Origin: Tethya wilhelma
Taxonomy: Eukaryota > Porifera > Demospongiae > Tethyida > Tethyidae
Length of the DNA stretch: 64,000 bases
Assembly: GCA_964030475.1 (NCBI GenBank)
Contig: CAXIPT010000002.1
Coordinates: forward strand, 11,364,359 to 11,428,358
Direction of reading: 5' to 3'
The position numbers were made by a program, and so were the translations under genes. The notes beneath the pieces were generated by a model. The model had not been told where the DNA came from and did no database searches. It was given only the letters and a program-made list of their open reading frames with translations. Of this stretch, positions 34,535 to 48,013 are shown piece by piece (positions within the stretch are counted from its first letter, which is position 1; each line of letters opens with the position of its first letter).

Positions 34535-35799
34535 ATGGCCTTGATACCAGTGGTCATAGACAAAGATGTTCTCTTGACATCTTGTCAAACAGGAAATTTA
34601 GATGAGATTTTGAAGTACAAAGGACTCGACCTACAAGTTAGGTACAAAGACTATTGGCCACTGAACTCAACACCACTTCACATTGCTGCTGAGTAAGCCA
34701 GCTCAAATACTGTGTTATAGCCGCCATGAAATTAAAAAATTGTTTTCCCCCAGACTATTGACTGTGTGATAGTATTAGTGCTGTTGTATGTTGTGTGTTG
34801 ATCCTAAAGCATCTATTGAGATGTTCTCTGAGCGGCTCAGCCGTCTCTCTCCAATGTCTGGTGGTAGCTATATTATCAGTATTGTGATAATGTCTTGTGG
34901 GGCACAACATAGATACACAGACTCTTCCCAATTTATTGGAAAAGAAAGAGTCTGGATCTGTGGGTAATACTCACAATTATTGTCCATAGTTTTTCTGCAT
35001 TGTTGGCGCTATGTAGCATGCCTTGGTGGTCTTGTCAGTTATCAAAATTGACCAGTGGTGTATTTACTGAATGGTTTCACCTTCAACAGGAAACAGTGTA
35101 TTGTATACTATTTTAGTTTATAAGTACCTGTGTTCTTAAGCAAAACTGCTATATTATGAGTGTTGTTTTCCAAACTCTTTCTTTCTGTGCAAGTGTGTCG
35201 ATCAAACATCATAATATCTTAATTCTTTCTTGTTATAGGAATGGACATCTACCTGTTCTGAAGTTCTTAATTGACCATGGTCACTGTGATGTGGTGTCCA
35301 CTGATGGCCAAGGTTGGACTCCACTGCATGTAGCATGTCTGTAAGTGATCTTGAATAATAGTCACATATTGATGTAATACAGTATATGCATAATTTCAGT
35401 GAGAACACTTAACAATCAGCAATACATGTGAGACATGCCCACTGGTTGGCAAAATGACCCCATAGAAAATGTATGGTCAACTTCCTAAATGTTCCTAGAT
35501 AATGACCTGTCAAGGAGCAATCATTTTCGAAACGTATTACGACAATATACAACCTCTCTATATATATCTAGAGTAGGCTTTCATTTTAGCCTTTAAATCC
35601 TGGAAAAATGCACAATTTTGCAACAGTACTCGATTTTTCTGTGGCAAATGCTTAGAGAGCATGCTTTTTCCAACCATGTAGTGGGTGTGTTCTCACATGT
35701 GAGAAGCTAGCCTTAATTAGCTAAACGTTCACACCAAAATTATGTAATAATTATACAAGGTACCAACAGATGCTGAGAAGCGTTTGGATGTGCTGATGT

Positions 35800-35838
<39 letters not shown>

Positions 35839-38729
35839 NTGGTACATATAAAATGGTTCATGCAACCTTCAGAGTGTGTGAGTTTTCTGATTAATTTATC
35901 AGCGGTAGAGTCTATGCTGCTACTAATTTGCATGTAAACTGGCTGCCAGGCATATCTTGCCATTAAACATAATACTTTCAAATTAAGTTAATAGCTAGGC
36001 TAACTGAGGCTAACTGATGCTCATTGGCAAATTATATTCCTGAATGAAGCAAACGTCTCTACTATGACTATATTCATTATATCCACAGGTTGAGCATAAA
36101 TAAAACTTACAAAACGCTGAGTAGCAGCTATATAGCAGTAGATCATTTCACTCTGCTTTCAGCATAGCAAACACTCTGGCAAACACTCGTACTCGACTCG
36201 ATCAGCGCTGCCACGTGGATGATCACGTGCACATAGGCTAAGCTGAAGGTCAAAGTCCTTGATTATCGAGCATACGACGACGACGACGACGAAAAAAACA
36301 GAAGAGCCGACCTACTCACAAATGTGGGGCTCGCTCAGGCTCGCCCCAATAATAATATATACTTATCGCTATAGTAGCGGTGCGATATCGGGAAATATCA
36401 CGAGTAAATTGCCTATAGGTATTGAACGAGTGCGAAGCACGAGTTTAATGCCTAGGGCAATTTACGAGTGAAATTTCCCGGTATTCACACCATTACTATA
36501 TAGCGATAAGGGATCTACGGGGCTATATCCTTGATCGTGTATAGAATAATGCATTGCCGTCCAGGCAGTATCCTACTGACAACCTCTCTTTTTACTATGG
36601 TTTAATAGTTTCATCATCATCACTTCAGGTCATCCAGGTCCACTCCTGATCTCATAGAATACCTACTGAGAGAAGGTCATGCTGATCCAAATGCCACCAC
36701 CAACAATGGACGCACACCTCTTGACATGTGTCAATCTTCAACCATCATTGAGCTGCTCATCAAGTATGGTGCCAAACCAGACTACAAGAAGTGGAACACA
36801 CTCTTGTCCTCACAAATAGACCACCCAGCTCAGAACACTGTCAAAGGATTCATCCTTGGAAACCCAGGAGCTGGAAAGAGCTCCCTCACCATGTCCCTCC
36901 AAACTGAGAGCAAGGGGTTCTCTACATTGCGTAATCGTTTCGTCCAAGTGACTGGTGTCAATGTAAAGACAGCCGGGATCGTTCCTCATGACATTCGTAG
37001 TGAGAAGTTTGGTCGAGTGACTCTCTTTGACTTTGCTGGACAAAAGGAGTTCTACGCTGGCCACGATGCTCTGCTTCGCAATTCCATGGAGGGATCACAA
37101 TCTGCCATCTTCTTCATTGTCGTTGATCTCAGAGATGAAGATGGCAACTTCAAATCCACCCTTCTCTATTGGAGTGATTTCATTGAGAACCAGTACACAG
37201 CCGATGACTTGAAGCCCCATCTCATCTTAGTAGGCAGTCATGCTGACAGGGTGAAAGGAGAGGATCTGAAGAGAAAACGTGCTCTGGTGAAGTCCTTGGA
37301 AGATGACGGTACCTTTGAGAAGTTCCAGGCAGCTGGAGATCTCTTCTACACACTGGATTGCCGATATGCTAAGTCATCATCTTTGACAAAGCTTCGATCG
37401 ACCTTTTCTGATGTGTGCAAGTCTTTTCATCGTTCCCAGGAAACCAGCTTCCAAGACCACTTCTGTTTAGTCTATCTTCTTGATAAATATGGTAACCAAA
37501 ATGCGGTACGATTAGGTGATCTTCTTGATAAGTTTCTGAATGCTGAAACTGCCATCAAATCTTGTGAGCATCTTAGTGCTCATGGCAATCTTTTGTTTCT
37601 CAAGAATCATCAGTGTCTAGACAACAGCTGGATCATCTTGAAGAAGTCAGAGCTCCTCTCCCGAGTCAATGGCTCCATCTTTGCTCCTGAGGGATTCAAG
37701 GAACACCTTCACATCGCGACAGTCACAGGTGTAGTGCTCTTCTCCAAGCTAGCCTCCCAGTTCTCCGACCTTGATCCAGATATGATAGCTCAGTTCCTTT
37801 GTCACCTCGAGTTCTGTCACGAAGTCACTGATCCTGAAGTTGTCTCTCTCTTACAAGCTGGTGACGTCTCTTCATCTCCCAAAGAGAGGTATTTCTTCTT
37901 CCCTGGTCTGGTTTGTGTTGAAGTACCCAAAGATGTGTGGGAACCCAGTGACAGGTTCAGCTACCACACTGGGTGGGTTTTGGAGTGCCTTAGACCAGAG
38001 CAATTCTTTACACCTCGATTTCTTCAAGTCCTCATTTTGCGGCTCATCTTTAGGTTTAGTCTTGAGTTGCCAACAGCCAGTGCAAGTGATGGTGTTTCCC
38101 TTGAAAGGAGGTGTAGTGTATGGAAGAATGGCATCTCCTGGTCCGATCGTTCTGGTGTGAGGGTATTGGTGGAAGTTTCAGAACAGAAACAGGTGGTTCT
38201 CTTGCTGAGCTGTCACTCCAAAGATGAAGTAGTATGTTTGGTTGGTGTTCGTTCCTCTCTCATCAAGGAGATTCTTTACTTGAAGAAGGAGTTCTGTCCT
38301 AAAGTAGTTGTAGAAGAGTCCTTCCTTCCATCTCAAGATGCTGTTCACTTTCCTCTTGAGATGAACTCAATAAAGCCAGTCAGTTTGACTGAGGTCTCTA
38401 AAGCTATAGTAGAAGGTAGTCACTTTGCATTACAAGGTAAGACTGAACCTGTGAAAATTGAAGAACTGCTACTGTTTGAGCCATATGCTGACTTGGGACA
38501 GCCTCTACTCCATGAACTCTTTGACAAGGATCAGCCAAACTACCACGAAGACATCAAGGATGAATTCTTCTTTCGTATCGCAGATAAATTGTTCAAGAAG
38601 CTCGACCATTTCATGGGAGTGTTCAAGACCTCTCCCTCCAGCCTAGCCAATGTGACTGCTGGAGCACCTCCAGGAGATGCCCACAAGTTAGCTCGAGTGT
38701 TTCTTCTGTGGAGGGAGAAGTTGGAGTAG
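34535..38729 (+). CDS. Ankyrin-ROC-COR (ROCO family) GTPase with C-terminal Death-like domain
   Basis: Exons 34535-34692, 35239-35340 and 36629-38729, with phases agreeing, give about 785 residues. Three ankyrin repeats come first (NSTPLHIAAE, GWTPLHVACL, GRTPLDMCQ). The ROC GTPase domain has the P-loop GNPGAGKSSL, the switch II DFAGQKEF and a G4-like LVGSHADRV. The COR region follows (LSAHGNLLFLKN, SWIILKKSELLSRV). The C-terminus, FRIADKLFKKLDHFMGVF and then HKLARVFLLWRE, is Death-like. The organisation resembles DAPK1 without the kinase. ROCO proteins are dimeric GTP switches in stress, autophagy and death signalling. The frame stops at 38729 inside the last domain, and a one-base shift would restore it (see findings). 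The gap at 35839 lies in the second intron and could hide an exon. Confidence 0.85.
35809..35838. repeat. CT microsatellite ending at assembly gap
   Basis: About 15 CT units before the gap base at 35839, inside an intron of the ROCO gene. Confidence 0.95.
36180..36350. repeat. Dispersed repeat, copy B
   Basis: Same element as 17400-17566, including GATTATCGAGCATAC, a GAC triplet run (five units here) and CACAAATGTGGGGCTCGC. Confidence 0.75.
36361..36510. mobile_element. 150-bp hairpin MITE
   Basis: The whole segment folds back on itself: CTTATCGCTATAGTAGCGG at the left is the complement of the end ATATAGCGATAAG. The arms continue through CGGGAAAT and AAATTGCC to a central GAGTGCGAAGCACGAG loop. 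It lies just upstream of the main ROCO exon. A related small hairpin with CGAGCGAAGCGAG is at about 57815. Confidence 0.85.
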
Positions 38730-39170
38730 GATCACGAAGACACCTGCGTGAACATCTGGACCAGTTCAGTGTTTTTGCCGGGAGGAACCCAATGGTGATT
38801 AATTTCATAATCAGTGTGAATAATAATTATTATCTAGTGTTTATATAAAGATAATCAATCTAATTCATGAATGTTAATTCTTAATTTTCTTTTATCTAGG
38901 AACTCGCCTCTCCACCTAACTAAGATTGACCTCTAACGCATGCACCCCACGACACACACACCATTTTATTTTGTTTTCTTTACTGTGCCCGTCAGTATCT
39001 ATCAACTTTACAACTTTTTGTACAAAATTGTTTTGTTATTGTTTGTGTGTATATACAGTGTCAATGATATCGGAAATATATAGAAGTTGTAAATAATTAT
39101 TGAGTAGCTACTAATCTGTGTACATGTTGATTATGAAAGCTTATTGTTTGCTGCGAGTGAGTGAGCACAA
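38730..39170. other. Interval after the ROCO stop, with remnants of its original 3' end
   Basis: On the plus strand, 38731-38795 still encodes the rest of the Death-like domain in a shifted frame (SRRHLREHLDQFSVFAGRNP). A GT donor follows at about 38797 and a possible terminal exon at about 38901 (ELASPPN, stop). The remainder is AT-rich untranslated or intergenic sequence between convergent genes. Confidence 0.55.
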
Positions 39171-39868
39171 CTAGCTAGATGACCTCTGACTTCCACCAGT
39201 GGCGGCTGCCGTGGTTCCTCCACTGCCAACAGAATGTCGTCCACTGGGGGGAGTGGCTTGCCTCTCAGTGTTCCTCTCCTCCTCAACACTAGTGTCCTTA
39301 TCACTGCACTCACTCTCACTGGACCCATCCATAGCTAGTTCAGGCGGCCCCACAGCCAAGCTCTTTTCCAGACTCCCTTTCTCTGCCATCAAACCCTTCT
39401 TCTCTGAGTTGCTGCTCTCTTTGTGGCACTGTAGCTCAGGAACATTGTAGTAAGGGTTGTACTCTGTTTCCCTTCTTTGGTGGGAGAGTGAGGGACACTC
39501 TAACATGAGAGCACTGCCACTGGTGCCATGGTCCCCTCTATTGCTGGCCGACTCCACCATCCTCAGACCAGGTGTCTGCAACATTTCAACGTACTCTGTG
39601 GACAGGACTGGACTAGCTGAGCTCGGTCGGATGGCTTCCAACTCCTCCTTGAGACCGCCATCTTTGTGAGCTGCTCCACATGGTGTGGCTGTGGTTGAGG
39701 TGGGGCTGGTGCTGGAGTCGTGGTGATGGTAGAGAGAAGAGGTGGTTGTTATTTGACTCACTTCAAAGTCACTGCCACTTGAGGGGGCACTGCGTTTGGA
39801 GAGTTCAAGGGTCAGAGTAGATTGACGTTCAATTGTAGCTTGAGTCACGGCTTTAGTGTGTGTGTGTG

Positions 39869-39943
<75 letters not shown>

Positions 39944-42900
39944 AGTGCAGTAAAAGAAACATGCAGCTGAGTGACTACTATGCGGTATTAGGAAAATCAT
40001 TCAACATGTACACAGGGTTCTATATCCAGACTAACCTTGGCGGATAAGTTCTGAGCAGTCTGTTCCTTCCTGGCTGATCCTAGTGGTACAGGTCCGAGGG
40101 TGGATCTCATCATACACATTCTCCAGACGACTGGTCCTATCACCAGGAATCTCATCGTAATGATTATAGGGGTCGTCGCTACTTTCCCCAGCAATGGGCA
40201 ACGATATACCAACTCTTGGAGCAACTGCAGTGAAAAGAGACTGTAAACTGTCTGTACATATGACTGAAAGTATTTATATGACAATGTACCTGCTCTGGAC
40301 CACAAGGATTTAGGAACAGCATGAGAGCTAGGAGCCATTCTCACATAGTTGTCCTCATATACTGAATAATGACAACATTCTTGTAAGTGAAAGTAAAAGT
40401 ATTACAAATTGGTAGTGAAACTATATAGAATGGCATGAGCATTGATTTTGTTCTTGTTTCTATTATACCTGAACTGTAATGATTCTTTCTTTCATTCCTA
40501 AACAAAATAAAAACATACCATATATTAATATCGATCACCCATGCAATGCCACGAAATGTAGGTAGCTATCATGATGTAAAATTTTCCACAGTGGAGGTCA
40601 CACTCACTTGTGTCTGTCTTCTCTCCACAAGCACTTGTTGCAGACACACAGTATGATTATTGCAAACACCACAGTGACTATGAGCAGGATGAGAGTGGAG
40701 AGGAAGGCCAGGCTGTAGTAGGGGTGGGTGAGGAACGTCCCGGAGAAGATATTACCTGCACACATATAACCACAAGATAGAGCACAATATAGCGTTGTGT
40801 ACGTACAAACTCACAGGTCATATCAGATGACTACACTTCTGTAAAAGAACAGTTACTATCTTGGAAGTAACTCCCCCCCTTCCCAAAAAAACAACAAACA
40901 CCAATAAAAAACTATCTTATATTCTGCTAGTCTTCTTTAGGTACACACACTACACACCCATTCCTTTCTCCCCCTGCACTAACCTTGTGAATGATCACAG
41001 GGAAGGAATAGCAATGTCTCCTCACTCATTGGCCCCTCGCCCCTTTCATTAAAAGCCGTTACGCCACACAAGTAAGACCGGACTGATGAATCACAGCTGA
41101 GAGGCACGGCCACTGTCACAGAGTAGGTGAACTCACCATCGCCAGTGAAGAGGGAGTGCGTGAGGATATCCCTGTCATCAGTGAGAGATGAGTTGTCATA
41201 GCAATGTAGGATGAAGCCAGCGTGAGTGAGAGGGGAGGGAAATGGCTGGGGTAGACGCCACGAGAACTCAAACTGAAATGGTTCAACATCGTCAGCTAGT
41301 AGGGCATTGGTGAGCGAGGTTGGAGCATAATGGGGAGCTGTGTGTGTGTGAGAGAGAAAGAGTGTGCACAAGCAAGAGTCTCAACTCCCATATAGAGCAA
41401 GATAAATAGGGACAAAGATTTCATTACAGCTACTAGTACGTGTGTGTGTGTGTATGCGACAATGTGTGTGATGAAATAAGAAAAAAGATTTTACTACAGC
41501 TACTCCTAGTGTGTGACAATTATAAGCCTCTCTTCCTAACATACCGGTCCTCAGTGTTGACACTGTCATTCTAGCCTTTGGTCCACCTCCCACACTAGTG
41601 AATGCTGACACCCATACGTTGTAACTCCTCCCAGTGGAGAGGTAGGACACACCCCTACTGTACTCCTCAGCTGGGCTAATTGAAGGGTCCACCTCATACA
41701 CTTCATTGAACACTAGCCTTCCATTTCTCTCAGGATAACGAGAGTCTTGTTCGTGGACCTCTATAAGGAACCCTGCTATGTGCTCCACGTGAGGGTACTC
41801 ATTGTAGGTCCAGTGGAGGAGGAAGCTGTCTGTCTGGATGAGAGAGGCGTAGAGACTGATGGGAGACTGGGAGGGAACTGCATGCGGGGGGAGGAAAGAA
41901 AATACGGACATTAATAAGCTAGCAGAACTAGGAATGCACACTGTATACTGATTCATTGGGACTTTGAGTGAACTTGAAGAACCATTAATGTTAGCGACGA
42001 AATATTATCTTGGTTATTTGAATTTTCTTAAGTACTTTCTACAAACAATTTCACAAGCTATAGGATCCAACTTACCAGCATCGAGTTTCTCCACAAAGTC
42101 TCTTGTTCCGTATATCCCAACTCCATACCCATTCATTGCAGCCATCCTACATGAGTAACTAGTGAACGGTTCCGCTGGCAGTGTAACCACAGCAACCGAA
42201 TAAATGTCACTATTGACTATGATGATGTCGCCCGGCCACACCACCATCCTCACGGCCTGCTTCCTGCCTCTGATCCTCTCGTACTCACAGGATATGACAT
42301 AGCCGAGGGGCTTGATGCAGCCAAAGTCAGACTCACACTCGTACGCTCTCCATCTAGCTTGAAGTTCAAAGTTTACTCTGTTGCTGTTGTCGTCACTGTT
42401 GGAGGATTGGATGGCAAACGCAACATTCCTAGGGGGACTGGGACGCTGGTTGAGGTCTGTAGCGGGGAGAATTATGAGTGTGAATTTGTTTATTAGAGCA
42501 TGTGAAGTGAAACAGAATATGAATCTGGCGCAAGCATGTACTAGTTACAATTCTTTGAAGGAAATAAGAAACATAATATACTGGTACAGAGACCAGTTGG
42601 GATAACCTGTAGAGTACTGTCCCTAGTAATTCTTTATATACCTCCAGGTGTTGCGAAGTACACTGGAGCACTCTTAGGCCCCTCCCCTGCCTGTGTCTGA
42701 GCGGCAATGCTACAGTTGTACTCTGTCCTGTTATCCAACGTCTGTAGCTCATACTGGAGCTGGTTCCTACTGAAGGTCTCCCTCAGGGGCATCTCTTCCA
42801 GTCCGTCTCTGAAGCGTCTGCAGAGGAGGGAGTAGCCTGTCAGGACGCCATGGAGATTAGAAGAAGGAGCAGGACTCCACTGGAAGTGGGCGGAGATTTG

Positions 42901-42947
42901 GAGATGAGACAGGAAGGCAGTGAACGTCTGAGGAGGAGCACTGGGAA
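39171..42947 (-). CDS. FN3-repeat transmembrane receptor with tyrosine-rich tail (5' truncated)
   Basis: FN3 exons 42947-42642, 42456-42076, 41877-41545 and 41337-40984 are followed by a TM exon (40755-40608; SLAFLSTLILLIVTVVFAII and then CNKCLW). Small exons near 40499-40470, 40362-40294 and 40226-40035 and a long last exon (about 39852-39171) form the tail. Tail tyrosine motifs are YVRM, YNHYDEIP, VYDEIHP, YVEM and YYNVP. YVRM and YVEM fit the p85-SH2 consensus YxxM. The first three FN3 domains and their introns are an inverted near-copy of 32431-33850. No signal peptide or upstream exon is found before 42947, because the RUN-SH3 gene ends at 43408. The gene is therefore cut, complementary to the plus-strand copy that lacks its 3' end. 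Confidence 0.8.
39855..39941. repeat. TG microsatellite at the last intron of the FN3 receptor
   Basis: About 43 TG units with one CG interruption, immediately upstream (minus sense) of the tail exon. Confidence 0.95.
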
Positions 42948-43407
42948 CTGTTGGTGAAGCACAGCAACTGTATGCTTCACATTCTCTACCATGGCCAACT
43001 CTTCCACTCACTCATGATCATGCACTTCGTGTACCCATGACATTGTTGAATTTGTAACACTTAATCCTAATAAATCTTCCCCCCCCCCCCTTTTTTGAAA
43101 CTTTATTGTGCACCATGTCTGGTTTTTAGTAACTGACAACTGTTATGTGTGTTGTAAACCATGCATGCATGTATGATTGTAGTTATAAATGGAATTTTTT
43201 GTCCACAATAACAGTATTACGAGTGTGATTTATACAGTTATTTTTTTAAAGATATTAGCAATCAGACAATGCAGACAAGTTCACTCAAAACAATACACAA
43301 CATCATGTATATATACACACAAAAACATTCACTCATAAAAAGATATGTCCAGATCGAAGCAAGCAAAGTTTATTGTTCTCAACTGGGCATAATATTTATA
43401 CAGCTAT
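42948..43407. other. Junction interval between the FN3 receptor and the RUN-SH3 gene
   Basis: The homology to the plus-strand FN3 gene ends here, about at the CACCAACAG splice acceptor. The remainder, including a C run at about 43079-43090, holds no recognisable exon. The part near 43400 is the 3' UTR of the minus-strand gene starting at 53933. Confidence 0.6.
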
Positions 43408-46400
43408 TCAAATAGGCTTGACATAATTGGCTGGAACAATTCCAGTTTCATTATCTAGGCTACAAATTAACCACTCAGCATTGATCTGTTCTTTCACTGT
43501 CATTATGTCTCCTTTCATGAAAGACAGTTCATCAGCATCATCAGCGATGTTGTTGTAGAGAGCTTCCACTCGTCTATAGAGAGTGTGTGTGTGTGTGTGT
43601 GTGTGGCGAGAGCTAGAGAGTGCATGATACATATCAGATGAAGTCTTCACTTCTAGCTTATAGTAATGGACACACACACACACACACACACACATATTAC
43701 TACTGATGTACCTCTCAAATCCATCCACTGATTCTGAAGTCTGTTTCTTTTGAACTGGAGGTGTAGCTGCTCTCTTGGGAGTCCCAGTGAGGGCTCCACC
43801 CATGTTCAACTGCTGGAAACTATGCACATGTACAAGAAAAGAGAAGACTCAAAAAGTGAAGCTAAGAGTTAACTGCATGCACATGTACTGTACATACACA
43901 GCCATGATGCTTAAGAATTACAAACACTGATCTGACAGTAAGCTATAATACATCACAGAGTACATGACTAACCAATGATGCAGCTAGCATTATTACCTGT
44001 CAGCCAAGAAATTCTTGAACCAGGTTCCTCTTCCACGTGTCTGAGTCTGTCTCTGTCTGTTAGAAGGAGGGGTAGTTTGAGCAGGCTGGGTCTGAGCCAC
44101 TGTTGTTGAATGGTGCTGTTCTACACTCTTAGTCTTCTGCTGGTTTTCAACTTCTACTTCTTCATTCTGTATGGACAGTGGACAGTCACATTATCGATAC
44201 TGAGCCACTTGTGGTGTATGGAGTTCATAATTGGATGTTTTCACTTGTAGTCGTGACAATGAAAGAACATTTATTCTACACAAAACATTATCACTCTTGT
44301 GTGTGCTATACCAGCCTCCTTTTCAAGACTATACAAATCCAGTCTGTTTCATTCTCACACAGTATGTCTATATAGCCAATGTACACTAAACTATAGAACC
44401 ATGTACACTGACAAATAATATGCATACAAATGTGACAGACTACATGTTTCATGGAACCAGGTTTGGGACTTTGACACACACACACACACATACACACACA
44501 CACACACCTTGGATGGTGATGATGACGGTGAATGCTCTGCACTGTCCGATTCATCCATATTAGGAACAGGAGATGTTTCCCACACCGCATTAATGACATT
44601 ACCAGCAGCTGACCTTTGACCTGTAGCCGCATGTGTCTTGACCACCACACTGCGCTGAGGAGTCTAGAAAGTGTTATACAATATATTTATAATGATATAC
44701 ATGTATACAGACACACCCATCCACCCACCCACACACACAGTGCTCACTGAAGGCGAAGGTTGTGTTGAACTTGATTCTCCCGTACTGAGTGTGCTTCCTG
44801 TCCCTTCCTGCTGTTGCCTAGCAACACGAGATACGTCTTCATACTGCCTCTTTTCAAAATCAATACTAAGGTCAAAGGGCAAATGAGCCATGGGCTCTAG
44901 TGATAACAGCATCTGCTGGTAGAGCTTCTGGTAGTGAGGGAACTCAGAGGCCAGTCTCAGGAAGGCATTGGGGAGGTAGTACTTGCTGAGGACATCTGGA
45001 GGGAAGGAGAGAGGAATAAGGAGTGGATACCGATAACACTTTCACATAATGTCTTTTGTGAAAGAGTAGTTTGACATAATAATAGGAGTAGTAATGTAGA
45101 CTGTATTTACAGAGATTTCACAGGTAAAAAAAATAGATTTACAGATGGATCTTGATTTGCAAAAACCACAAAAATCTTTGTAGTCCTGCTAAACCTTTCC
45201 ATTGGATGGTACAATCAATACATGTGAATAGAAGCCACAGATTTACAAATGGGTAGCTACAACAGTGTGATCTAACTTACTTCTCTGTCTGGGCAGTGCC
45301 TCCAGCCAGCTGACGAGGACACCCCTGGACATGGAGAGACAGATGAACGTCCTGAACCTGATGTTGTTGTCCTTCATGAGCTCTTTGAGGGAGTTGATGG
45401 GCTGGATGATGAGCTTCTCAGGGAACACCAGAGGAGAGGAGGGGTTCGATTGAGCTGGGGGGACATAGTGTGAGTGTATGTGTGCATAGTTAGTGCAACT
45501 GTAGCATTTCTATCAAAGCTAGGATACTTCACTAGTTGCAAATTTTACTATCACAGCAGAAGCCCAATATATTCAGTCATGTATACATGCATTAATTTTT
45601 TTGCTATATCCACGTATCTATTGGATACTAGACATAAATTTTCACACATACATGATGGCAGTAGGTAGACAGTAGAGGTCATCAGTCTATGCACCCACAC
45701 ATGCAATGTATACACATGTGAGTGCTCTAAATAATGCACACCCACCTTCATTCAAGAATGACAGAGTCACCTTCCAGATGTCGTCCTGTATGAGTCCCTC
45801 GAGGCGATAGGGTCGGAGTCCATCCAGCAGGAGGGCAGCGAGGGAGGAGCAGAAGGGACCTCGAATGAGATGACCCATGGCCGGGTTCGTCATGTCCGAT
45901 CCAATCCTCTTCTTCTCGGAGTGATCTCGCGTCTTCTCAAAATGGTTCATGATTTCGTGGAAGGCTTTTCCAATTTCAGTGACAAGGGTCTTCTTACGAA
46001 GGTAAAGAACATCTTCTGGATTTGATCTGGATCAGTAGGAATAAAATAACCATAAATATTATAACAGGCAAATTTGGCAAATTATTTTTCAAATCGTCTT
46101 AGTATTTCATCCACATGTGAGCACATATATTTAGTAAGTCACATGACACATACTTGGCCACACCCACCTTCCATCCTGCTCCTCTCCAAACTGAGCATGC
46201 TCAGAACTGTCCACTACAGACTGAGAGTCATCCCCAGAGGGCGTGGCAGTGGGGGTACGTGATGGGAGGACGTGCCACCTCTTGTGGGTGTGGTTATAAA
46301 TTGCCCGGATTCCCCCGGGAAGGGGAAAGCTCTCAGTGTGATCGTCACAGTCGAATGGCAGCGGGTCGTGAAAGTTGCAGCCATCTTGAATCTTCCAAAT

Positions 46401-47968
46401 GCCACGATCATTACGTAGGCACACCCCAGAGAGAGAGATGAAGTCCATGGGTTTGGTCTCCGAGGAGACGTCAACTGTTTCTGACGACTGGAGCAAAATC
46501 ACCTTCAGGAAGCTGAGAGGAGAGGAAGAAATGAGAAGAATAATGATTGCAGTGAGATAAGTTTAAGTGTAGATTAATAACACAAAAAACATAATACATG
46601 TACACAATGGAACGATTTTGTACACTTGCTGCTAACAGTGTACATGTAGCCTAAAATTTCGGTATTGACAATCTTATGATGATTTTAATGCAATAAAATG
46701 GCAATTATACTGCAGGCCTACCAGAACAATGAGGATTACTAAACTTTTAATGCTCATGCAGCACATGATTCATAGATAGTTACCTGGGTGATAGGACATC
46801 AATAGCAGCTGATGGTTTGGTGGGTTCAATGCTGCTGATCAAACTGTCCGTGAGACTCCCCTCCTCCTTCTCCTCTGTGGGTGGAGCCTGTGACTCAGTG
46901 GGCGGGGCAACCTGCTGAGACTGTAACTTGGTAAAGTCAATCACCATCGGACGGAATTGGAATTCAGGCGATTCTAACGATTCTGTGAGAAAGGGAAAGT
47001 TTAGCAAGCAAAGTTATCATAATGGTGTGTTTGCAGATGACTAGAAGTATATCGACCAGATTGACATGATTGTACAGTTAAACAGTAGCAGTTTATGTCA
47101 AAAACAACAACAACAAAAGAATAAAAAAACATGCTATAATTCATTAACTCCTGCCAGCAATTTAAAGCCTGTATGGTGCAGTAAACATTTCTGCATTGAA
47201 AACGTCAGTGCTATCATGCACATACCACGATCAGGTTTCTTTTCATTTGTCTTTGGTGTTTCGCTCTTCTCGCTCTCCGAGAGCCTCTGCATCTTCTCAC
47301 TGAGAGTATCTACGATGGGATAATTCTTGGCCTTCTGTGCCTCCAGCTCCTGTTGGTAGCTCCGAGACAAGATGTTCTCAAGACGATCCTCGTCATCACT
47401 GGCATAAGTCTCGGAGGTCTCGGAGCGAGTCACTGTTGTCATGGTGATGGTGTGGTGGTTGTGAGGAACAGTGAGAGGGGAGGAGACAGTGGGGGAGGAG
47501 CTGCTGGAGTCTGAGGGGGGAGAGATGGAAGGAGAGTTAAAAATGATGTTTGCTAATCTAAGGTCAAAGGAGAGAACCTGGGTGGGCTATGCTACATATA
47601 AGCATTGGTAATAATAACAATTTTCTTTGCTTTGTAACAAAGAAAATTGTTAGATTCCCATTATCATGCTATCTTTATCAGTAAATGCCACACAAAATCA
47701 CTATTTTTTGAGTGTGTTAAAATATACATTGTTGTTGTTGTTGTAAGTGTATACATACAGACCTTGTGTCCTCAGTCCAAATGAGGAGCTCCTTGAGTCA
47801 GCACCTATGCAATAGAACATCATGAATATAAATATGAGATGTACAGTAACCATGGCAACAGTTGGCTCACCCATGAGTACAGCTGAGGCTCTGACAGTTG
47901 GACTTCTGCTTCTAGACAAGTCAGGAGGATTGGGCAGACTGGCAGGCTTTTGAATGGCTGGAGGCTGA

Positions 47969-48013
<45 letters not shown>

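Noticed and set aside
43079..43090. C-run as a regulatory element
   Set aside because: A simple homopolymer next to a duplication edge, more likely a sequencing or assembly weak point.
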